51,728 nt of DNA from Deltaproteobacteria bacterium HGW-Deltaproteobacteria-14. Lineage in GTDB: Bacteria > Myxococcota_A > UBA9042 > PHBI01. Each line of letters opens with the position of its first letter. Position 1 is the first letter of the stretch. The notes under the pieces are model-generated. The model was not told the DNA's origin, did no database searches, and saw only the letters and a list, made by a program, of their open reading frames with translations. Location: NCBI GenBank assembly GCA_002841945.1, contig PHBI01000090.1:1-51728 (forward strand). Direction: 5' to 3'. This document shows, one piece after another, positions 43,524-50,700 of the stretch. The translations under genes and the position numbers were made by a program.

Positions 43524-45821
43524 TCAGGCCGCGATTTTGCCGCGCGGCGCGGCGTCCGTCGCGTCGTCGGTGGGGACGGCGGCCGCAGGGGTCCGCCCGC
43601 GACGCCACAGGCGCAGCGCGAAGAGCGCGAGGCCGAAGACGCCCACCGAGAAGAGGACGTCGCCGGGCACCCGCAGCCAGCGCAGGGTCTGCATGTAGGG
43701 CTGCTGCAGGAGCTCGGCCGAGCGCGCGTACCAGAGGCCGTGCTCGACGCTGGCCGAGGCCTGGATGATCCCGATGGGCAGCAGCGAGAGCAGGACCATG
43801 AGGAGCAGGCCGGCGTTGAACGACCAGAAGGACCACTTCAGCAGCGGGTCGCTCCAGGCCTCGCGCCGGGAGAGCCCGCGCAGGCAGAAGAGCATCAGCC
43901 CGATGCCGAGCATCCCGTAGACGCCGAAGAGCGCCGTGTGGCCGTGGACCGACGTCGTGTTGAGCCCCTGCATGTAGTAGAGCGCGATCGGTGGGTTGAT
44001 GAGGAAGCCGAAGATCCCGGCGCCGACGAGGTTCCAGAAGGCGACGGCGACGAAGAAGAGGATCGGCCACTTGTAGGTCCGGACCCAGGGGCGGGCGGAG
44101 GCGTGGCGGAAGGTCTCGAGCGCCTCGAAGCCGATGAGCACGAGGGGGACGATCTCGAGGGCCGAGAACACCGAGCCGAGGGCGAGGACGCTCACCGGGG
44201 TGCCGGTGAAGTAGAGGTGATGCGCCGTCCCGATGATGCCGCCGGCGAGGAAGATGATGGTCGAGAAGAGGATCGCCGAGGTCGCCGTGCCGGTGCGCAC
44301 GAGGCCGAGGCGGGCGAAGAGGAAGGCGATGACCGCGGTCGCGAAGACCTCGAAGAAGCCCTCGACCCAGAGGTGCACGACCCACCAGCGCCAGTACTCG
44401 GCCACGGCGAGGTGCGTGCCCTTACCCCACATCAGGCCGGCGCCGTAGAAGAGGCCGATGGCGATGGTGGAGAGGAAGAGGAGCACGGTGATCTGGCGGT
44501 TGTCGTCCTTGCGGCGCAGGGCGGGCCACAGCGCGCGGCCGACCAGGACGAGCCACAGGAGCAGGCCGACGAAGAGGAAGGCCTGCCAGAAGCGGCCGAG
44601 GTCGACGTACTCGTAGCCCTGGTGGCCGAACCAGAAGGTCGCGTCGAGGTCCATCTGCTGCTGCACGCTGAGGTACTCGCCGGCCATCGAGCCGACGACG
44701 ATGATGAGCAGGCAGACGTAGAGGACGTTGACGCCGAGGCGCTGCCAGCGCGGCTCGTGCCCGGAGACCGCGGGCGCGATGTAGAGGCCGGTGGCGACCC
44801 AGGTGGTGGCGATCCAGAAGATGCCGAGCTGGGTGTGCCAGGTGCGGGCGACGGTGTAGGGCAGGATCTGGTCGAGGGGGACGCCGAAGAAGCCGTCGCC
44901 CTCGACCCCGTAGTGCGCGGTGATGGCGCCGAGGCCGACCTGGGTGAGGAAGAGCGCGATCGCGGTCCAGAAGTACTTCTTGGTGGCGCGCATTGACGGG
45001 GTCGCGACCAGCCCGAGGAGCGGGTCGCGATCGGGCACCACGTGCAGCGGCTCGGCCTTGCGCTTGGCGGCCATGAACCAGACGAGCCCGCCGATGCCGA
45101 GGAGCAAGACGACCACGCTCAGGATCGACCACAGGACGCTGGCCGAGGTCGGGGCGTTGCCGATGAGCGACTCGGCAGGCCAGTTGTTGGTGTAGCTGAT
45201 GTCGGCGCCGGGGCGCTCGGCGGCGCAGGCCCAGGCGGTCCAGAAGAAGAAGCCGTTCATGGCGGCGCGGCGCGCCGGGTCCTTCACGCTGTCGACCGGG
45301 ATGGCGTAGGCGGCGCGGAGGTCGTCGAGGGCCGGATCGTGGCCGAACAGCCCGTCGTAGTGCGCCGCGACCTCATGGACCGCGCGAGCGCGGTCGTCGG
45401 ACAGGCGCAAGACCCCGGTCGCGGGGTCGTAGGTGTTGGTGCGGAGCTCCCGGCGGAGGCGCTCGCGCAGGGCGGCCTGGGTGTCGGCCGGCAGCGCGTC
45501 GTAGCCGGCGCCGTGGTCGCGGACGGCCCAGAGGTCGAGGAGGACGACGGCCTCGCGGTGGAGCCAGTCGGCCGACCAGTCGGGGGCCTGATAAGCGCCG
45601 TGACCCCAGATGGAGCCGATCTGCTGGCCGCCCATCGCCTGCCACGAGGTCTTGCCGAGGTCGAGCTCGGCGCGGGTAAAGAGCACGGCCCCGTCGTCGG
45701 CGACGACCTGCGCCGGGATCGGCGGGGCCTCACGGTAGATCTCGCGCCCCATCATCCCGAGGACGGTGAACGAGCCCGCCATCACGATGGCCAGGGCGAC
45801 CCACAAACGCTTGTTCTGCAT
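43524..45821 (-). CDS. norZ: Quinol-dependent nitric oxide reductase (qNOR)
   Basis: The 765-residue product reduces nitric oxide to nitrous oxide with electrons from quinol. The N-terminal periplasmic extension (about 35-225, between helix 1 and 2) replaces the NorC cytochrome and marks the qNOR type. It lacks CxxCH, as expected. The catalytic subunit has about 13 further helices with the heme and FeB ligands in HTQLGIFWIATTW, WRWWVVHLWVEGFFEVFATA, HHLYFTGTP and SVHGHTALFGVYGMLGIG. It needs no partner subunit. A sigma-54 promoter and NorR-like boxes lie upstream (see regulatory entries). The AAGGGA ribosome site fixes the ATG at 45821. Confidence 0.93.
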   Translation of the reverse strand: MQNKRLWVALAIVMAGSFTVLGMMGREIYREAPPIPAQVVADDGAVLFTRAELDLGKTSWQAMGGQQIGSIWGHGAYQAPDWSADWLHREAVVLLDLWAVRDHGAGYDALPADTQAALRERLRRELRTNTYDPATGVLRLSDDRARAVHEVAAHYDGLFGHDPALDDLRAAYAIPVDSVKDPARRAAMNGFFFWTAWACAAERPGADISYTNNWPAESLIGNAPTSASVLWSILSVVVLLLGIGGLVWFMAAKRKAEPLHVVPDRDPLLGLVATPSMRATKKYFWTAIALFLTQVGLGAITAHYGVEGDGFFGVPLDQILPYTVARTWHTQLGIFWIATTWVATGLYIAPAVSGHEPRWQRLGVNVLYVCLLIIVVGSMAGEYLSVQQQMDLDATFWFGHQGYEYVDLGRFWQAFLFVGLLLWLVLVGRALWPALRRKDDNRQITVLLFLSTIAIGLFYGAGLMWGKGTHLAVAEYWRWWVVHLWVEGFFEVFATAVIAFLFARLGLVRTGTATSAILFSTIIFLAGGIIGTAHHLYFTGTPVSVLALGSVFSALEIVPLVLIGFEALETFRHASARPWVRTYKWPILFFVAVAFWNLVGAGIFGFLINPPIALYYMQGLNTTSVHGHTALFGVYGMLGIGLMLFCLRGLSRREAWSDPLLKWSFWSFNAGLLLMVLLSLLPIGIIQASASVEHGLWYARSAELLQQPYMQTLRWLRVPGDVLFSVGVFGLALFALRLWRRGRTPAAAVPTDDATDAAPRGKIAA

Positions 45822-45844
45822 GACATTCCCTTAGGTGTCCGTGG

Positions 45845-45868
45845 CGCATGGGGCGCGCGCCCCATGCG
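45845..45868. repeat. 24-bp perfect palindrome in the norZ leader
   Basis: The sequence reads identically on both strands, with arms CGCATGGGGCGC. It lies 23-47 nt before the norZ ATG and just after the predicted transcription start, so the message can fold a strong hairpin before the ribosome site. It could also be an operator. Confidence 0.8.
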
Positions 45869-45883
45869 GTTGTGCGCCGCACA

Positions 45884-45899
45884 AGCACGCCGCGTGCCA
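45884..45899 (-). promoter_or_regulatory. Sigma-54-type promoter for norZ
   Basis: On the minus strand TGGCACGCGGCGTGCT gives the -24 element TGGCACG and the -12 element GTGCT, with exactly 10 bp between GG and GC as sigma-54 requires. It differs from consensus at only one core position (G for T in TTGC). The predicted start falls near 45873, giving a leader of about 52 nt. Confidence 0.6.
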
Positions 45900-45943
45900 C
45901 ATGCGCATCACTCTGTATTCACGAGCTTTTGCCGATTTTCGAT

Positions 45944-45999
45944 GTCGCAACAACAACAACCCGGGCGATGTCCCGATGACATCTCGTTGTGCCTGTGAC
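45944..45999. promoter_or_regulatory. Three GT-N7-AC boxes, NorR-type enhancer candidates
   Basis: GT-N7-AC occurs at 45944-45954, 45970-45980 and 45989-45999. The middle one is inside the inverted repeat GATGTC-CCGAT-GACATC (45967-45983). GT-N7-AC is the core recognised by NorR, the nitric-oxide-sensing sigma-54 activator of nor genes, which binds three such sites upstream of the E. coli norVW promoter. The core is short, so chance matches are possible. The position between two sigma-54-like promoters is what gives it weight. Confidence 0.45.
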
Positions 46000-46149
46000 A
46001 CCACCGCCGCGGCAGGGAGCCATCGTGTCAACGCTGCCACGGAGCGTGGCCAGGAGGCGTCACGGGCCGCGGGTCCTGCGACCCGCGCCCCGCGGGACAT
46101 GGACCGAAGAGCCAGGCGCCGTCAGGCCCTTCGACGCCGCGGTGGAAGC

Positions 46150-46165
46150 TGGCAACGCTCTTGCA
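46150..46165 (+). promoter_or_regulatory. Sigma-54-type promoter for the 46219 gene
   Basis: TGGCAACGCTCTTGCA has the -24 TGGCA and -12 TTGCA elements with 10 bp between GG and GC. The predicted start is near 46177, about 42 nt before the GTG at 46219. Confidence 0.6.
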
Positions 46166-46218
46166 AAGCTCATCCCCGTGCGCCGCTCGCACGCCCCTTG
46201 ACTCTGGAGAGACGCGCC

Positions 46219-46629
46219 GTGAACAAGACGCCCGTGCTCACGACCACCGACACCACCGCCGCCTCGCCGACCTCGCGCATGTGTCGCCTGGATCTCCGCG
46301 CCGTCCCGACCGCGCGGCGCCCGGCCAAGCGCGGCTTCGGTCGCTCCGCCCTGCTGCGCCTCGGCGTCACCATCGTGGCCCTCGAGCTGGTCATCGCCGG
46401 CGGCCTGCGGCTCGGTGTCGGCGCCCCGCAAGAGCGGCCCGCGGCCGCCCCGGTCGCCGAGGTCACCCAGATCGCTCCGCGCGCCAGCGCGCTCCCGCTG
46501 TCGGCGCTCGACGTCCCGCCGGCCCACCCCGCCGTGGTCCGCCAGATCCGCGAGGACGCCGCGCGCATCGCCGACGCCGCGCCGACCGTCCACCTCCAGG
46601 GCGGGCCGACGGGCTTCGGAACGTTCTGA
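46219..46629 (+). CDS. Small single-helix membrane protein, divergent from norZ
   Basis: The 136-residue product has one transmembrane helix (about 44-67, ALLRLGVTIVALELVIAGGLRLG). A basic cytoplasmic side with a lone Cys22 precedes it, and an Ala/Pro-rich exported side follows, ending in HLQGGPTGFGTF. I do not recognise it. The GTG at 46219 has a GGAGAG ribosome site, and the sigma-54-like promoter 54-69 nt upstream faces it. If the GT-N7-AC boxes serve both directions, the protein would be made together with nitric oxide reductase. That would make it a candidate nitrosative-stress protein. The longer in-frame extension to 45835 runs through the regulatory region and is rejected. Confidence 0.65.
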   Translation: MNKTPVLTTTDTTAASPTSRMCRLDLRAVPTARRPAKRGFGRSALLRLGVTIVALELVIAGGLRLGVGAPQERPAAAPVAEVTQIAPRASALPLSALDVPPAHPAVVRQIREDAARIADAAPTVHLQGGPTGFGTF

Positions 46630-46647
46630 GCCATCCCCGTTCGGTGC

Positions 46648-46653
46648 TATGGT
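46648..46653 (+). promoter_or_regulatory. Possible -10 box of the 46682 lipoprotein gene
   Basis: TATGGT sits in GGTGCTATGG, about 28 nt before the ATG at 46682. A GGAGCA ribosome site lies between. Confidence 0.35.
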
Positions 46654-46681
46654 CCGCCGGCAATCCGCGTGGAGCACAGCC

Positions 46682-47545
46682 ATGGCCCGCCTCTCCCCCA
46701 TCCTCCTCTGCCTCACCGCCTTCTCCGTCGCCTGCGCCGACCCTTCGGCCCCCGCGGACGGTGACACGGCGACGGCGGTCGACAGCGACACCGCCGCCGC
46801 GGCCGACACCGCCGCCGACAGCGACACCGCCGCCGCGGCCGACAGCGCTGCCGCAGCCGACAGCGACACCGCGCCCCACAGCGACGGCGACACGGCGAGC
46901 TCGACGGCCACCGTCACCATCTCCGGGACCGCCTACACCTTCGGCAACGGCGACGCGGTCGAAGGCGCCGTCGTGCGTGTCGCCGAGCTCCCCGAGCTCG
47001 AGACCACGAGCGACGCCGGCGGCTACTGGGAGCTCGAGGTCCCAGAGGGGGCGACCGTCACACCCTGGGTGTCCCACGCCGACTTCACCGACCTGTACGC
47101 TCAGACCTACGTGAACGTGCGCGAACCGCTCGGCGACATCTACTTTCAGATGGTGGCGCCCTTCGTCTTCGACGCCCTGTCCGCCATCCTCGAGATCACC
47201 CCCGACCCCGAGCGCTGCCAGATCTCCTCGACGATCAGCGAGAAGGCCGTCCAGGGCGTGACCTTCGCCGAGTTCCGCGCCCACGGCGCCCACGGCGTGG
47301 CCGGCGCCACCGCCACCATCGATCCGCCGGTCGTCGAGGTCGTCTACTTCAACAAGTACGTCGCGCCGGACCGGTCCCTGACCGAGAGCTCGCGCGACGG
47401 CGGCGTGGTGTGGACCAACGTCCCGCCCGGGGTCTACACCCTGCGCGCGACCCACCCCGACACGGCCTTCGCCGAGGTGACGGTGACCTGCACAGCCGGC
47501 CGGTTCGTCAACGCGAGCCCGCCCCAGGGCCTCGCCGAGCGCTGA
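46682..47545 (+). CDS. Lipoprotein with a carboxypeptidase-regulatory-like domain
   Basis: The 287-residue product has a signal peptide ending in SVAC (Cys18), so it is a lipoprotein. A low-complexity acidic spacer follows (about 22-72) built of DTAAAADS-like units. The folded part (about 75-275) begins like a carboxypeptidase-regulatory or CarboxypepD_reg-type beta sandwich (ATVTISGTAYTFGNGDAVEGAVVRVAELPELETTSDAGGYWELEVPEG). It ends with another strand set (WTNVPPGVYTLRATHPDTAFAEVTV). No enzyme site is visible. It may bind a surface polymer. The ATG at 46682 has a GGAG site, and the earlier in-frame codons are out of signal-peptide style. Confidence 0.75.
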   Translation: MARLSPILLCLTAFSVACADPSAPADGDTATAVDSDTAAAADTAADSDTAAAADSAAAADSDTAPHSDGDTASSTATVTISGTAYTFGNGDAVEGAVVRVAELPELETTSDAGGYWELEVPEGATVTPWVSHADFTDLYAQTYVNVREPLGDIYFQMVAPFVFDALSAILEITPDPERCQISSTISEKAVQGVTFAEFRAHGAHGVAGATATIDPPVVEVVYFNKYVAPDRSLTESSRDGGVVWTNVPPGVYTLRATHPDTAFAEVTVTCTAGRFVNASPPQGLAER

Positions 47546-47559
47546 TCCAAGCGACGGCA

Positions 47560-47706
47560 GGTCGAGGACCGGAGTCCGCAGCGGGTGGGGGGAGGGACGA
47601 CGCAGTGGCGCCTAGACGACGCAGTGGCGCCTACTCCCACCCGCGGAGGACGCAGGTCCTCGACCGGTACGATGGAACTGGGTCCGGCCTCGGGAAAAAT
47701 CATGAG
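47560..47706 (+). repeat. Structured repeat element with shared arms and repeat B, copy 2
   Basis: Arms GGTCGAGGACC (47560-47570) and GGTCCTCGACC (near 47656-47666) pair, as do GCGGGTGGG and CCCACCCGC inside. GGACCGGAGTCCGCAG at 47566-47581 is identical to 5755-5770. A 19-bp unit GACGACGCAGTGGCGCCTA is duplicated in tandem at 47596-47614 and 47615-47633. From 47654 on it matches repeat B at 22223-22276. The element fills most of the gap between the convergent genes ending at 47545 and 47735. Confidence 0.7.
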
Positions 47707-47734
47707 CGCCGAGGGTGCGCGTCGCCGCCCGCCG

Positions 47735-50700
47735 CTACGCCTGGCGCTTGAGGACCCGCACGGCGTCGCGCACCGCGTAGTGCATCGACGGCCGCGGCTC
47801 GTTCATCAGGTGGTCGGTCAGGGTCTTGCAAATCGCCGGCCCCGGGGTCCCGACGCCCTTGGCGAGCGCGTTGATCGCCTTCACCGACAGCATCCCCTGC
47901 ATGTCGGTCAAGAGCCCGAGCAGCGCCTTCTCGGCCTTGCGCCCGCTCTCCCCGAGGTCGCCGAGGATGCTCACCGCGTTCTCGCGCTCGATGAGGTTCC
48001 GCCCGTTGTCCTCGGCCACCTTGCCGAGCGCCGGCACGAACGCCGCCGCCATCGCGCGGGCGGCGCGGCCGATGCTCTCGACCACGAGCTCCTCGCGCCC
48101 GACGAGGTGCGAGCCGGTCAGCTCGGCCACGACGGCTTTGTCACCAAAGGCCGCCAGGGCCTCGAGCGCCGCCCCGCCGAGCTCCGCGTCCGCACCGCGC
48201 AGCGCCGCCGCCAGCGCGGGCACCGCCAGGTCCGCCTCCGCCTTCAGCGCGCCGAGGCTCGTCGCCGCGGCGATCCGCACCGCACCGTGGCTGTCCTTGA
48301 GCCCGCGCGCCAGGGCCGCCACGGCGCCGTCGGCAGCCTTGCCGAGCCCGAGCGCCCGCGCGGCGTTCTCACGCACGAACTCGCGCCCGTCGCCCAACGC
48401 GCCGACGAGCCAGGCGGGATCGAGCTCCTTGACCGCCTTCGCGAGCGCCTTGTCGTCGAGGGCCCCACTGTCGAACCCGGCGGGCAGCGCCACCGCGTCC
48501 AGCACCGTGACCCCCGGCCCCTTGCCGTCGAGCCGGTCGAGCGCGAGCTGCGCGGTGCGCTGGATCGAGTCGAGGGGGTCCTTCAGCGCCGCCTCGATGC
48601 GATCGCGGCCCTTGGCCACGGCGTCCTTGGCCGCCTCGTCGCGCGCCAGCTTCACCAGCGCCCCGAGGGCGTTGAGCCGGACGAAGGGCGAGAGGTGCTC
48701 GAGCGCCGCCAGCAGCGCCGGGACCACCGGCGCCCCGATCGCCACCAGCGCCGGGAGCGCCGTCCGCACCGCCACGTCCGGGGACACCCGGAGGCCGTCG
48801 ATGAGCGCCCCCCAGCTCGCCGCCGCGGCCGCCTTCGACTTCGACCCGCCCAGCCCCACGAGGGCCACGCGGGCCGCCGTCCGCACGTCGCGCTCGCGGT
48901 CCGCCAGCGCGCCGACCAGCGCGCTCGCGCAGCCGGCGGCGGCGTCTCCCGAGGTCCCCAGCGCCTGCACCGCGGCCAGCCGCACCGCGGCGACGCCGTC
49001 CTTGGTCAACAACCCCAGCTCCGCCGGGGCGGCGCCCAGGACACCCAGCGCCCGCGCCGCGTTCTCGCGCACGAGCCGCCGCCCATCGCGCAGCAGCACC
49101 TCGAGCGCCGCGGGGTCGAGCGCCTGCTTGTCCTTGGTGAGCGCGTCGACGCCCAGCGCCCCCGCGTCGAAGCCGGGCAGCGGCAGCGGCAGCGGCTCGC
49201 GCACCAACACCCGCGCCGGCACCTCGTCGATGTAGTCGAGGGTCCGGAAGGCCTCGAGCCGCACGTCGCGGACCGCGTCGAAGCGCGCCAGCGACACCGC
49301 CGCGCGCGCTCCCTGCGCGACCTTCGGCGCGAGCAGTCGGAGCCCGATCAGCGCGTTCTGGCGCACCTGCGCCGCGTCGTGCGCGAGCGCCGCGACCAGG
49401 GGGTCGACCGCCTTCTTCTCGAGCCGCGCCAGCATCGGCAGCACCGAGCGCGCCACCAGCGAGGGCAGGTTGTCGAGCGCGTACAGGAACGCCTCGATCG
49501 CCCGCTCACCGGCCGCGCCCAGGGCCTCCTCGACCGCCTCGACCACCGGCGGTGACGGGTCGTCGAGGGCGATGACCAGGTCAAAGGCCTCGTCCCGGCT
49601 CGCGCCGATCGCCCCGAGCGCCTGCGCAGCGCGACGGCGCACGTCGGCGCGCTCGTCCTTGAGGGCCATCACCAGGTGCGGGCGCGCGCCGTCCGCCTGC
49701 TTGGCGTCGATCACGGCCAACGCCTGGGCCGCGTTCGCGCGGACCAGCCAGCGCCCGTCGTACAGCGCGTGACACATCCGCCCGAGCTCGACGTCGGCGG
49801 CCACGCCGGCGAGGACCTCGGCGCTCAACAGCGTCTTCGCGAAGTGCTCGTGGGGCAGGGGCAGGGGCTCGAGCGCCACCGGGGCCTTGGGCTTGCCGCC
49901 GACGATCGCGTCGAGCGCTGCGCGAGCGGCCGACCGCACCATCCGGACCGGGTCCGCCAGCGCGTCCTCGAGCTGCTTCTGCGCTCCGCCGCCGCCCCTC
50001 TTGGCGATCGCCTCGAGGGTCCGTGCGGCGCTCGCCCGGATGAGCCCGGAGCCGCTCTTCAGCGCCGCCTTGAGCAGGTCGACGCCGTCGCCCTCGAGCT
50101 TGACGAAGACGCGCTCGATGGTCCGCGCCCCCACCTCGGCGTCGACGCGCAGCCCCTCGGTCAGCGCCTCGCCGACGGCGCCGTGCAGCGCCGCCAGGAT
50201 CTCGACCGCCCCCGCCGAGACCTCGGCGTCGGCGTCGCCGAGCGCCGCCACCAGGTGCGGCGCCGCCGGGGCCGCCGCGGGGCCGAGGGCCCCGAGCGCG
50301 TCGATCGCCGCCCGCCGGACCGCGACCTCCTCGTCCTTGAGCAGGACCGCGAGCCACTCCGACGCCTCCGCGGCGTCGGGGCCGAAGGTGGCGATCCCGC
50401 GCGCGGCGTTCTCCCTGACGATCGCTCGCCCGTCGCGGAGCTTGCCGAGGAAGGCGGCCAGCGGCACCTCCCCGCGCGCCGCCGCGATCGCCGCGACCGT
50501 CAGCGGGGCGTCCTCGAAGCCGGGGATCGGCAGCGGCGCCGGCTCGAGGGCCTTTGGCCGCTCGTCCTTGCGATCGAGGTGGTCCATGACCCGACGCGCC
50601 TCGGCCCGCACCGCCGTGTCATTGTCGCGCAGCGCCTGATCGACCTCGGGGCGGGACGTCTCCGCCACCTCACGGCCGAGCATCAGCAGGCCTCGGGCCG

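Larger units (their letters stand above)
45822..46218. other. Divergent regulatory region between norZ and a small membrane-protein gene
   Basis: These 397 bp hold, from left to right: a 24-bp perfect palindrome (45845-45868), a 15-bp one (TTGTGCGCCGCACAA, 45870-45884), a sigma-54-type promoter facing norZ, and three GT-N7-AC boxes. The middle of those boxes lies in an inverted repeat. A sigma-54-type promoter facing right follows. No coding signal is convincing here. Confidence 0.6.

Noticed and set aside
45835..46218. N-terminal extension of the small membrane protein
   Set aside because: It would cross palindromes, two promoter-like elements and GT-N7-AC boxes. A good ribosome site precedes the GTG at 46219.
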